NCBI GenBank assembly: GCA_036768475.1
Contig: DAIPMW010000008.1
Coordinates: 94,090-158,089, forward strand
Length of the DNA: 64,000 bases
Origin: JAEUMD01 sp036768475
GTDB taxonomy: Bacteria > Pseudomonadota > Alphaproteobacteria > Rhizobiales > Hyphomicrobiaceae
Reading direction: 5' to 3'
Position 1 is the first letter of the stretch, and the number at the start of each line of letters is the position of its first letter. Shown here one piece after another: positions 7,284-15,837 of this stretch. Position numbers and translations under genes: made by a program. Under the pieces are notes generated by a model. The model did no database searches and had not been told where the DNA came from. It saw only the letters and a program-made list of their open reading frames with translations.

Positions 7284-8648
7284 ATGACCGCAACCGCGTT
7301 GATGATCGTCGTGCTGGCAGCGGGCAAGGGCACGCGCATGAAGTCCGACCTGCCCAAGGTGCTGCATGCGGTAGGCGGCCGGTCGATGCTGGGCCATGTC
7401 CTCGATCTCGCCAAGGCGGCGCGAGCCGATCGCACCGCGGTCGTTGTCGGTCCCGGTATGGACGACGTCAGACAGGCAGCTTTTGGTATCGCCCCGGATA
7501 TCGAGGTCTTCGTCCAGAAGGACCAGCATGGAACGGCTGATGCGGTGAAGGCCGCAGCCACGGCGATCGCCGCCCACACGGGCGACGTCATTGTGCTTTA
7601 CGCCGACACGCCGCTGATCGAGTCTGCTACCATTGATCGTCTGCGTGCCACTCTCGATGCCGGGGCGGCTGTCGCTGTGCTGGGTTTCGAGGCGAACGAC
7701 CCCACAGGATATGGCCGCTTGCTCACCGATCACGCCGGCGCGCTTCTGGCCATTCGCGAACACAAGGATGCAAGCGAGGCCGAGCGACGGATCGGGTTGT
7801 GCAACTCGGGCGTGATCGCATTCCGCGTACCCGACCTGGCCGGCGTGCTCGCGCGCATTGGCAACGACAACGCCAAGGGCGAGTACTATCTCACCGACGC
7901 AGTTGCGATCATTCGCGCCGACGGAGGACGCGCGGCGGTCGTCAGCAGCGCGGAAACGGAGGTGCTGGGCGTCAACTCACGCGTTGAGCTGGCCGAGGCC
8001 GAGGCGATTTTCCAGCGACGCCGCCGTCGCAAGGCAATGGAAGAGGGGGCAACCCTGATCGCGCCCGAAACCGTCTGGTTCAGCCACGACACGGTGGTCG
8101 GCCGCGACGTCGTCATCCAGCCCAATGTGTTCTTCGGTATCGGCGTGACCGTGGAGGACGGTGCCGAAATTCTCGCAAACTGTCATTTCGAACAGGCCCG
8201 CATCGGCAAGGGAGCGCGGGTCGGCCCCTTCGCACGCCTGCGCCCGGGAGCCAAGCTCGCAGCCAACGTCCACGTCGGTAATTTCGTCGAGGTCAAGAAC
8301 CTGGAGATGGGCGAGGGCGCAAAAGCCAACCATCTGGCCTATCTGGGCGACGGCAAAGTGGGCGCGAAGGCCAACATCGGTGCAGGCACGATCTTTTGCA
8401 ATTATGACGGCTTCTTCAAGCACCAGACAAATGTCGGCGCGGGAGCCTTCGTCGGCTCCAACTGCTCGCTGGTGGCCCCGGTCCGCATCGGCGAGAGTGC
8501 CTACATCGGCTCTGGCAGCGTCATCACCAAGGATGTGGCGGCCGGCTCCCTGGCGCTGGAACGCTCGCCACAGGAAGAGCGGCCCGGCTGGGCCGAGAAA
8601 TTCGCCATCATGATGCGCAAGCGAAAGGCCGCCGCGGCCAAACGCTGA
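7284..8648 (+). CDS. glmU: Bifunctional GlmU: GlcN-1-P acetyltransferase / GlcNAc-1-P uridyltransferase
   Basis: Catalyses the last two steps to UDP-GlcNAc, the precursor of peptidoglycan and lipid A. The 454 residues match the family length. The N-terminal uridyltransferase domain opens with VVLAAGKGTRMKSDLPKVLH (nucleotide loop) and contains LYADTPLI. The C-terminal half is a left-handed beta-helix of hexapeptide repeats, with NHLAYLGDGKVGAKANIGAG and NYDGFFKHQT around the acetyltransferase site. The start is supported by GAGGGA upstream. glmS follows after 68 bases, so the two very likely form an operon making hexosamine precursors. Confidence 0.98.
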   Translation: MTATALMIVVLAAGKGTRMKSDLPKVLHAVGGRSMLGHVLDLAKAARADRTAVVVGPGMDDVRQAAFGIAPDIEVFVQKDQHGTADAVKAAATAIAAHTGDVIVLYADTPLIESATIDRLRATLDAGAAVAVLGFEANDPTGYGRLLTDHAGALLAIREHKDASEAERRIGLCNSGVIAFRVPDLAGVLARIGNDNAKGEYYLTDAVAIIRADGGRAAVVSSAETEVLGVNSRVELAEAEAIFQRRRRRKAMEEGATLIAPETVWFSHDTVVGRDVVIQPNVFFGIGVTVEDGAEILANCHFEQARIGKGARVGPFARLRPGAKLAANVHVGNFVEVKNLEMGEGAKANHLAYLGDGKVGAKANIGAGTIFCNYDGFFKHQTNVGAGAFVGSNCSLVAPVRIGESAYIGSGSVITKDVAAGSLALERSPQEERPGWAEKFAIMMRKRKAAAAKR

Positions 8649-8716
8649 ACGCGAACCACAACAGCCGCGACGGCGTCACGACCGGCAGCCGGCGATAACG
8701 AAGTGAGCATGAGAGC

Positions 8717-10537
8717 ATGTGTGGCATCGTTGGAATAATCGGCAATAAGCCCGTCGCCCTAGATCTTGTCGATGCGCTGCGCCGCCTCGAGTATCGCGGC
8801 TATGACAGCGCCGGCATTGCGACCGTCGAGAACGGAAAGCTGGCGCGCCGCCGCGCCGAAGGCAAGCTACGCAACTTGGAAAGCCGTCTCGCCACCGACC
8901 CGTTGAACGGGCGCACCGGGATTGGCCACACACGCTGGGCGACCCACGGCCGCCCCAGCGAGCGCAATGCGCATCCGCACATGAGCCCGCGTGTCTCGGT
9001 CGTCCATAACGGCATCATCGAGAACTTCCGCGAGCTGCGCGAGGAATTGACCAATGCAGGATATACATTCGAAACCGAAACCGACACCGAGGCCGTCGTT
9101 CACCTGATCACCTCGGAGATCGATAAGGGCAAGACTTCCATTGAGGCCGTCAAGTCGGCCCTTGGACGCTTGCGGGGCGCCTTTGCGCTCGCCATCATCT
9201 TTGCCGGCGAAGACGATCTGATCATGGCCGCCCGCCTTGGCAGCCCACTCGTCGTCGGCCATGGCGACGGCCAGATGTACCTTGGCTCGGATGCCATCGC
9301 GCTTGCTCCATTCACCGACACCGTGACCTACCTGGAGGAGGGTGATTACGCGGTCCTGCGCCATGCCAGTGTCGAGATCTTCGATCGCACGGGTCATCCC
9401 GTGACGCGATCGGCTATCAAATCCCAGGCCAATGCGCTGCTGGTCGACAAGGGTAACCACCGTCACTTCATGGCCAAGGAGATCCACGAGCAGCCCGAAG
9501 TGATCAGCCATACGCTCGCCAACTATCTCGACATGGCCGAGGGCCGTATCCGCCTGCCCGATATCGGCATTGATCTTTCTGCAATCCCACGCGTCACGAT
9601 CTCGGCCTGCGGCACCGCGTATTACGCGGGCCTTGTTGCGAAGTACTGGATCGAGCGTTACGCACGCGTGCCCGTCGAGATCGATATCGCCTCCGAGTTG
9701 CGATATCGCGAGGCACCGTTGCCGGTCGGTGGGCTCGCCATCTTCGTTTCCCAATCGGGAGAGACCGCAGATACGCTGGCCACACTGCGCTACTGCAGGG
9801 AGAACGGCCAGCGCATTGCCTCGGTGGTCAACGTTCGCACATCGACGATCGCCCGAGAAAGCGATGTCGTGCTGCCGACACTCGCCGGACCTGAGATCGG
9901 GGTTGCGTCCACTAAGGCCTTTACCTGCCAGTTGACGGCGCTCGCCTGTTTCGCGCTGGCGCTGGGGCGAGCCCGCGGGACCATCGGCGAGGAGATGGAG
10001 CGCGCATTGGTCAAGGAATTGATGGAGGTGCCCCGTCAAATCGCCACGCAACTCGTTGACGAAACCCAGTATGAGACGTTGGCGCATCAGCTGATCAAGT
10101 CGCGTGACGTGCTTTATCTGGGCCGAGGGCAGTCCTTCCCGCTGGCAATGGAAGGTGCGCTGAAGCTCAAGGAGATCTCATATCTTCACGCCGAAGGGTA
10201 TGCAGCTGGAGAGTTGAAGCATGGGCCGATCGCGTTGATCGACGAGAATGTGCCCGTGATCGTCGTGGCCCCCGTCGATCCACTGTTCGAAAAGACCGTT
10301 TCAAACATGCAGGAGGTCGGCGCCCGCGGCGGGCAGATCATGATGATTTCGAATGCCCCGCCCGACGCCGCTGGTTGTCCGCTGGCGGCGCATATCCAGA
10401 TGCCCGACGCCCACGATTTCACCAACCCGATCATTTATGCCGTACCGATACAGCTGATCGCCTATCACACCGCGGTACAGATGGGCACGGACGTCGATCA
10501 GCCTCGAAATTTGGCCAAATCCGTCACCGTGGAATAG
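8717..10537 (+). CDS. glmS: Glutamine--fructose-6-phosphate aminotransferase (isomerising)
   Basis: Makes glucosamine-6-phosphate from fructose-6-phosphate and glutamine, the first step of the hexosamine pathway. At 606 residues it is full length. The class II glutaminase domain starts MCGIVGIIGNKPV, with Cys2 as nucleophile after Met removal, which fixes the start at 8717. Two SIS domains follow, with FVSQSGETADTLATLRY and YLGRGQSFPLAMEGALKLKE. HAEGYAAGELKHGPIAL and the C-terminal AKSVTVE complete the isomerase site. It is directly downstream of glmU. There is no glmS ribozyme-like sequence in the 68-base gap. Confidence 0.98.
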   Translation: MCGIVGIIGNKPVALDLVDALRRLEYRGYDSAGIATVENGKLARRRAEGKLRNLESRLATDPLNGRTGIGHTRWATHGRPSERNAHPHMSPRVSVVHNGIIENFRELREELTNAGYTFETETDTEAVVHLITSEIDKGKTSIEAVKSALGRLRGAFALAIIFAGEDDLIMAARLGSPLVVGHGDGQMYLGSDAIALAPFTDTVTYLEEGDYAVLRHASVEIFDRTGHPVTRSAIKSQANALLVDKGNHRHFMAKEIHEQPEVISHTLANYLDMAEGRIRLPDIGIDLSAIPRVTISACGTAYYAGLVAKYWIERYARVPVEIDIASELRYREAPLPVGGLAIFVSQSGETADTLATLRYCRENGQRIASVVNVRTSTIARESDVVLPTLAGPEIGVASTKAFTCQLTALACFALALGRARGTIGEEMERALVKELMEVPRQIATQLVDETQYETLAHQLIKSRDVLYLGRGQSFPLAMEGALKLKEISYLHAEGYAAGELKHGPIALIDENVPVIVVAPVDPLFEKTVSNMQEVGARGGQIMMISNAPPDAAGCPLAAHIQMPDAHDFTNPIIYAVPIQLIAYHTAVQMGTDVDQPRNLAKSVTVE

Positions 10538-10806
10538 GGGGATAGCCTCCCATCCCAGCCTTGGAATTGCCTCGCGATGCTGCTTGACTTAGGTTCGAGT
10601 CGGGTCGACGGGGGCGTGGACCGCGGCGACAATGCGCAATGGCAGACCGGCGGACGCGGCGGGCGAACTAGGCGAAGCGCTACGGGGATCGTCGAGCCGG
10701 ATCTTGGAAGCGGAGGGATCAGCACCCTGAATGGGGTTTGCTCGGTAGATTTCTTACCAGCGGGGCGGTACGCGGGGACTGGGCTGGGACAGGGGCATTG
10801 ACGATT

Positions 10807-11964
10807 ATGCATGTAAACAAGATTCGCGCGTTTGGCGCTGCCGTTGGTATGGCCACACTGTTGGTGCTGGCGGGTACCGCACTCCAGGCCAATCCGGCCG
10901 TGGCGGAAACAGAATCTCCCAAGAAGACCGCGCCGCCAAACAAGGCTGAGCAATCACTCAACCGCGGGATCGCCGCCTACAAGAAGAATTCACTCGCCCG
11001 CGCCGTCGGGGCTTTCAGCTCGGCGTTGTCGTCGGGCGGCCTCGATACCACCGGCACGGCGCGCGCGCTCTACTATCGCGGCCTCGCCTATCGCCGGCAG
11101 GGGCAGACCGCGCTGGCGATCACAGACCTCACCAACGCGCTCTGGCTAAACAACGGCCTGAGCGAGACCGAGCAAGCGGACGCCCTGGCGAACCGCGCGC
11201 AAGCCTACAAGGCGGCCGGCATAGCAGATCCGGGCGCGCCACAGGCCGAGCCGGCGCCTGCACCGGCCGTGGCCGCCAATCCTCCTGCTGCTGGCCCATC
11301 AACTTCTGCTGCCGCAACGCCACCGCCGGCAGCCGTGGAGGCGCCCGCCGCGCCGACCGAGGCGTCATCCCCAACGGTCGCAATGGTGCCTGCCGACGAC
11401 TCACCGACTTCGCCAGACAGCAGCAATCCGCTATCTGGCATCGGCACCTTTTTCGGCAACCTCTTTTCCGGTAGTTCTTCATCGTCTGCCGGCCCGCAGC
11501 AGCCCGCTGCTCCCGCACCCTCGTCAAACGAATTGACCACGGCCTCCACCGGCGCAACAGCCGCGACATCCTCGTGGAGTTCCGCGACGCAGGTTGGCAC
11601 AACTGCCAAAACGGCTGCTGCGCCAGCGAAGCCGAAGCGCGAGCGCACGGCCGCGCTCAAAGTGGCGCCGGTGAAGACGGACGCCGCGCCACTGACCCAG
11701 GCAGCTCCGCTCAAGGGCAAGTACAAGCTTCAACTCGCCGCGGTCCGCTCGCGCGAGCAAGCCGAAGAACTCGCCCAGCGCTTCACGGCCAAGTACAGCG
11801 ACAAGACCGGCGGACGCGCACCCGTGATCGATGAGGCGGTGTTCGGCAATATGGGAACCTTCTACCGCGTGAACATCGGCCCATATGCATCCGCTGCCGA
11901 GCCGGACAAGCTCTGCCGCTCTGTCCGCGCTTCAGGATTTGATTGCCTGGTCGTCACGCACTGA
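10807..11964 (+). CDS. Secreted TPR/SPOR-domain protein
   Basis: A 385-residue periplasmic protein. The signal peptide (MHVNKIRAFGAAVGMATLLV) ends near NPAVA-ET. Residues about 45-140 look like two or three TPR units (SLNRGIAAYKKNSLARAVGA, ALYYRGLAYRRQGQTALAIT). A long Ala/Pro/Ser linker follows, then a C-terminal SPOR domain (YKLQLAAVRSREQAEELAQR...FYRVNIGPYAS) expected to bind denuded glycan strands. The ATG at 10807 is chosen because it yields a proper signal peptide; the upstream extension from 10738 would spoil it. The location after glmUS agrees with a cell-wall role. The TPR part suggests a partner protein, unknown here. Confidence 0.8.
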   Translation: MHVNKIRAFGAAVGMATLLVLAGTALQANPAVAETESPKKTAPPNKAEQSLNRGIAAYKKNSLARAVGAFSSALSSGGLDTTGTARALYYRGLAYRRQGQTALAITDLTNALWLNNGLSETEQADALANRAQAYKAAGIADPGAPQAEPAPAPAVAANPPAAGPSTSAAATPPPAAVEAPAAPTEASSPTVAMVPADDSPTSPDSSNPLSGIGTFFGNLFSGSSSSSAGPQQPAAPAPSSNELTTASTGATAATSSWSSATQVGTTAKTAAAPAKPKRERTAALKVAPVKTDAAPLTQAAPLKGKYKLQLAAVRSREQAEELAQRFTAKYSDKTGGRAPVIDEAVFGNMGTFYRVNIGPYASAAEPDKLCRSVRASGFDCLVVTH

Positions 11965-12243
11965 TTTGACAGCTTCGCGGAAATCGGGATGCCGCTGCCC
12001 GGTGTGCGCCAGGCGTGTGGCGGCTGCGGTGCTGCCTGACTTGCGGGGTAGCCTGAGCACAAACGAGATCTGCTGCGAAAGTGTGATACGCTTCGGGTCT
12101 TTAACTCGACCGTGGCTCATGGAACACTATGGCAGCGGCGACTGCCAAGTCATGACCGATCCAGCCCCTTGATGTTTGAGGTGGGCCTCCACGATCGGAA
12201 TCCAGGGCATCGTCGAAGGTGGGCGGAGTCCGTTGGACGGAGC

Positions 12244-13128
12244 ATGAGCGATAAATCTTCCGAGAGCTCACGCAGCGAGCAGCAAACAGCACGTGAAAGG
12301 CGCGGCGCGCAGCTGCGTGCCGGTCTCAAGCGGCTGGCCGAAGAAGATCGCGATATTGGCTGGCATCTGGGTGCGCGACTGCGCAACTATTTCCTCACCG
12401 GCCTTATCATCGTCGGCCCCGTGACGCTGACAGTCTATATCATCTGGTGGCTCGTCAACGTTGCCGACGCCTGGTTCAAGCCATTCGTCCCCAGGCAGTA
12501 CCTGCCCGACACCTATCTGCCGTTCACAGTGCCGGGCGTCGGATTGGTTTTCGGCATTCTTTCACTAACCATCATCGGAGCATTGGCCGCCAACCTGCTG
12601 GGCCGCACCCTCATCAGCTACGGCGAGCTGATGCTCGGCCGCATGCCGATCGTGCGCAATGTCTACCGCGCCTTGAAGCAGATCTTCGAAAGCGTCGTAA
12701 CGGCAACCGACCCGAGCCAGTCTGTGCAGAAGGTCGGACTGATCGAGTTCCCATCCAAAGGATTGTGGTCGATCGTGTTTGTCACCGGAGAGGCGAGCGG
12801 CGAGATCGCCCGCGTCGAGCCGGGAGGTCATGGTGAACTCTACACCGTATTCATGCCTACCGGCATCGTTCCGCCCACCGGCTTCATCTGCTTCGTACCG
12901 AAGGCCGAGGTCATCTTCCTCAACATGAGCGTCGAGGATGCGGCCAAGATCGTCATCTCGGGCGGGATGGTGGCTCCGGCCGATCTGCCCCCCGGCAAGG
13001 TGACAGCCGAAAGGCCGTTAATCCCGGGACCTGTTCAGCCGCCTGCCGCGACGGGCGTTCCGGCTCCCCCTGAAGTCGCCAAGGCGATGCAGCGCGCCAC
13101 CCGCATCAAGCCACGCTCGCGTCGATGA
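12244..13128 (+). CDS. DUF502 family membrane protein
   Basis: A 294-residue inner-membrane protein. After a charged head (residues 1-45) come two hydrophobic segments, YFLTGLIIVGPVTLTVYIIW and VGLVFGILSLTIIGALAANL. A soluble domain follows with LMLGRMPIVRNVYRALKQIF and YTVFMPTGIVPPTGFICFVP, both hallmarks of DUF502. Function is unknown in bacteria; a plant relative (COV) is a membrane protein of vascular patterning. The ATG at 12244 lies just before the conserved part, and the longer reading from 12112 looks non-coding. The Pro/Ala-rich C-terminus is probably disordered. Confidence 0.88.
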   Translation: MSDKSSESSRSEQQTARERRGAQLRAGLKRLAEEDRDIGWHLGARLRNYFLTGLIIVGPVTLTVYIIWWLVNVADAWFKPFVPRQYLPDTYLPFTVPGVGLVFGILSLTIIGALAANLLGRTLISYGELMLGRMPIVRNVYRALKQIFESVVTATDPSQSVQKVGLIEFPSKGLWSIVFVTGEASGEIARVEPGGHGELYTVFMPTGIVPPTGFICFVPKAEVIFLNMSVEDAAKIVISGGMVAPADLPPGKVTAERPLIPGPVQPPAATGVPAPPEVAKAMQRATRIKPRSRR

Positions 13129-13390
13129 TCAATCAACCAAGAGTGTAAAGCACCACGGCCGGCGCTGGTAGGGACCGCGCACAGTTGCAGCGCACGCGAC
13201 CAACCGACAACCGCACTGGTTCGCCAGCAACTCTTCGAGCATGATGGCGCGTCCTCGAATCTCCCAACCGTCGCTGAACGATCCGGCCGATTGCACACCT
13301 GTGCCAACCGGTTTAGCGTTCATCTTGTGTGGCAGGCTGCGAGTGACCGGGTGGTGCCGTTGCGCCCGTGTCGTGCGCAATTCATTCAAC

Positions 13391-14110
13391 ATGGACCAAC
13401 TATCAACGATGATCATTTCTCACGCGCGCAGATTCATCTTCCTGAAGACACAGAAATGCGCAGGCACCAGCGTCGAGCTGGCGCTCAGCCAGATTTGTGG
13501 CCCTGACGACGTCATCACTCCGGTTAGCGAAGAAGATGAAGCACTGAGAAGGACAATGGGTCGTGGCGCGCAGAACTGGGAGATACCCCCGATCTACAGG
13601 CCATTCGACTGGCGCATGAGACAAGCGCTAGGCTTCAGGACCTCTTGGGTTGGATCGTCATACTACAATCATATGCCAGCCTCGAAGCTTCGGCGATCCA
13701 TGCCCCGAGAACTCTTCGACAGCTACCACAAGGTCACGATTGTCCGTAATCCGTGGGACCGCGAGGTGTCGCTGTATTTTTGGCGCTACCGTAAGAATGC
13801 GACGCGGCCGCCTTTTGAAAACTTCGTGCGGTTGCCAAGATTTCGGCCAACGCGCAAAACGTTTGATCTGTATACGATCGATGGCAGGATCGTTGCCGAT
13901 ACTGTGTTCAGATACGAAACCCTGCAGGAGGATCTTGGGCGCTTCATCAAAACGCTAGGGTTGTCCAAGGAGCTTGCGCTTCCAAGGGCGAAAAGTTCTC
14001 ATCGCAAAAAGGCCGCACGGAATTATCGGGAGTTCTTCTCAGCAAGCACGAAGTCCATCGTCGCTCGGCGCTACGCAAACGAGATCAAAGCGTTCGGTTA
14101 CGAATTCTGA
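13391..14110 (+). CDS. Sulfotransferase family protein
   Basis: A 239-residue putative PAPS-dependent sulfotransferase. The 5'-phosphosulfate loop is RFIFLKTQKCAGTSVELALS near the N-terminus. The 3'-phosphate region is VTIVRNPWDREVSLYFWRY, with the Arg-Asn-Pro-Trp-Asp pattern of this superfamily. The substrate could be a surface glycan or lipid, but nothing nearby identifies it. Hand counting gives about 54% G+C over 13681-14100 against about 67% in a sample of the upstream gene, which suggests recent acquisition. ATGs at 13391 and 13409 are both possible and neither has a strong ribosome-binding site. A mosaic repeat begins four bases after the stop. Confidence 0.85.
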   Translation: MDQLSTMIISHARRFIFLKTQKCAGTSVELALSQICGPDDVITPVSEEDEALRRTMGRGAQNWEIPPIYRPFDWRMRQALGFRTSWVGSSYYNHMPASKLRRSMPRELFDSYHKVTIVRNPWDREVSLYFWRYRKNATRPPFENFVRLPRFRPTRKTFDLYTIDGRIVADTVFRYETLQEDLGRFIKTLGLSKELALPRAKSSHRKKAARNYREFFSASTKSIVARRYANEIKAFGYEF

Positions 14111-14113
14111 ACC

Positions 14114-14190
14114 TCTAGAGCATGTTTAGCTGAAGTGTACAGCGGTTCAGCATGAAAACATGCACACGATCTAAGTCAGGTTTACGTTCA
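14114..14190. repeat. Mosaic palindromic intergenic element, copy 4
   Basis: CTCTAGAGCATGTTTAGCTG starts a clear module B in the orientation opposite to copies 1 and 3, with TTCAGCATGAAAACATGC as the other arm. A decayed module A with CACGATCTAAGTCAGG follows. It fills the gap between two convergent genes and could serve both as a 3'-end structure. Confidence 0.8.
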
Positions 14191-14195
14191 TTCCG

Positions 14196-15767
14196 CTATC
14201 GCAACGCGCGACGCAGGATCTTGCCGTTCGTAGTGCGCGGCAGTTGCTCGACGACATAAACCGCACGCGGGCACTTGTAGTGGGCCAGATGCTCGCTGGC
14301 ATATCGGATCAGACGATCGGCGTCGGGAACGACACCGGGAGCCGACGGCACGACATAAGCGGCAATGATGGACACGCCGTCGCGCACAGGCCGCTCCGCG
14401 CACGCAACCTCGCCGACATCCGGGTGACGTGCCAGTACCGCCTCCACCTCTTGCGGCGCGACGCGGTAGCCCATCGCTTTCATGATGTCGTTGGCGCGTC
14501 CGAGGTGGGTGACATATCCATCTCCGTCCATGGATGCGAAATCGCCGCCGATGAACCATGGGCCACGCCATACCTCGGCTTCTTCAAGCGGCCTCTGCCA
14601 ATAGCCAAGCATCAGCCCTGGATCGCTGGTATGCACCGCCAGAAGGCCGGCTTCGCCCGGCGGCAGTGGCGTCTGCCCTCCTGTCTCGGGCAGGATCGCC
14701 ACGCAGCGCCCCGGTTGCGGTCTGCCAACCGCGCCGGGCTTGCGCGGCACACCGGGGGCCGAGGACACGTACGTCGAGATCTCGCTCATGCCCAATGCCT
14801 CGTAAAGCGCTCGTCCGGTGGCCTCCTGCCATTGCTCGAAAAGCCCGTCAGGCGGTGACTCACCCGCCATCAATCCGTGACGCAGCGACGCCATCGCACG
14901 TAACGCATTTGCATCCGCATACTTGAGCATCTGCCGGTAGACACCGGGCACCGCGGCAAAAAGCGTCGCGCCAGTGTGTGCGATGAGCCGCGGCCAGATC
15001 TCGGGCGACTTCTCGCCGGTATAGATAATCGCCGTGGCACCGTTCGCCCATGGGTCGGTGAGCCCCGACCCCAGTGTGAAGGTCCAGTTGAACGCGCCTG
15101 CATGCAGCATCCGGTCCGCTTCCGTGATGCCGTACCAGCCCTGATACATCGGACGCCGGCCCCATGCGGCGCGCTGGGCATGCAGCACACCTTTCGGGTT
15201 GGCCGTGGTGCCGGAGGTATAGACCATATAGGCTGGATCGTCGGCGCTCGTGTCGGCATAGTCCTGCATTGCGCCACAGGCAATCATCGCCGCCACGTCC
15301 TGCCCGCTGATGATGTCGATGCCAGGCGGTAGCCGTTCTCGTGGCAGGTGATCGGCCAGCGCCACGGCGCGCGCACCGCTGTCCGTGATGAGGAAGTTCG
15401 CTTCGTCGTCCGTCAGGTGCGTCGAGGTGGCGAGTGGCACAAGCCCGGCAGCGATGGCGCCGAAGAAGAAGAGAGCGTAGGCGCTGGTGTTGTCGAGCCG
15501 GATGAGAACCCGTTCGCCACTGACGAGGCCGCGCGCACTGAGGCCATGCGCGATCCGCAGTACCGCTGCCTCGATCTCGGCGAACGTCCAGCGCTCGGCC
15601 GGTGCGGACCCATCGACCGCGTCATAGACGAGCAGCGCGACCTTGCCGGGCGCGCGCTGCGCGGCCAGCCCGACGACATAGCGCGCCATGTTGAAGCGCT
15701 TCGGCGGCAGTGTGCCGGTGAAACGTGGCAACGCGTGATCGGAAGTGGCTTGGCTGGCCTTGGTCAT
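14196..15767 (-). CDS. Acyl-CoA synthetase (ANL superfamily AMP-forming ligase)
   Basis: A 523-residue ligase activating a carboxylic acid to its CoA thioester through an acyl-adenylate. The motifs are in order: the P-loop-like YTSGTTANPKGVLH, YEALGMSE, the hinge region GDFASMDGDGYVTHLGRAND, and the C-terminal lysine motif RTTNGKILRR. General layout and HAGAFNWTFTLGSGLTDPWA resemble benzoate/aromatic-acid CoA ligases, but substrate cannot be assigned from sequence. No aromatic degradation genes lie nearby. It is followed on the same strand by an oligopeptide-type binding protein gene upstream at 15838, with a 70-base gap. Confidence 0.92.
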   Translation of the reverse strand: MTKASQATSDHALPRFTGTLPPKRFNMARYVVGLAAQRAPGKVALLVYDAVDGSAPAERWTFAEIEAAVLRIAHGLSARGLVSGERVLIRLDNTSAYALFFFGAIAAGLVPLATSTHLTDDEANFLITDSGARAVALADHLPRERLPPGIDIISGQDVAAMIACGAMQDYADTSADDPAYMVYTSGTTANPKGVLHAQRAAWGRRPMYQGWYGITEADRMLHAGAFNWTFTLGSGLTDPWANGATAIIYTGEKSPEIWPRLIAHTGATLFAAVPGVYRQMLKYADANALRAMASLRHGLMAGESPPDGLFEQWQEATGRALYEALGMSEISTYVSSAPGVPRKPGAVGRPQPGRCVAILPETGGQTPLPPGEAGLLAVHTSDPGLMLGYWQRPLEEAEVWRGPWFIGGDFASMDGDGYVTHLGRANDIMKAMGYRVAPQEVEAVLARHPDVGEVACAERPVRDGVSIIAAYVVPSAPGVVPDADRLIRYASEHLAHYKCPRAVYVVEQLPRTTNGKILRRALR

Positions 15768-15837
15768 GCAAGTCTAGCGTCCATCAATCGCGTCCGTGGC
15801 ATGGCCGAAGTTCAGTCGGGTGCGCGTACATGTCCGC

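Noticed and set aside
8649..8716. glmS ribozyme or riboswitch
   Set aside because: The gap is only 68 bases and lacks any matching fold; glmS ribozymes are a Gram-positive feature.
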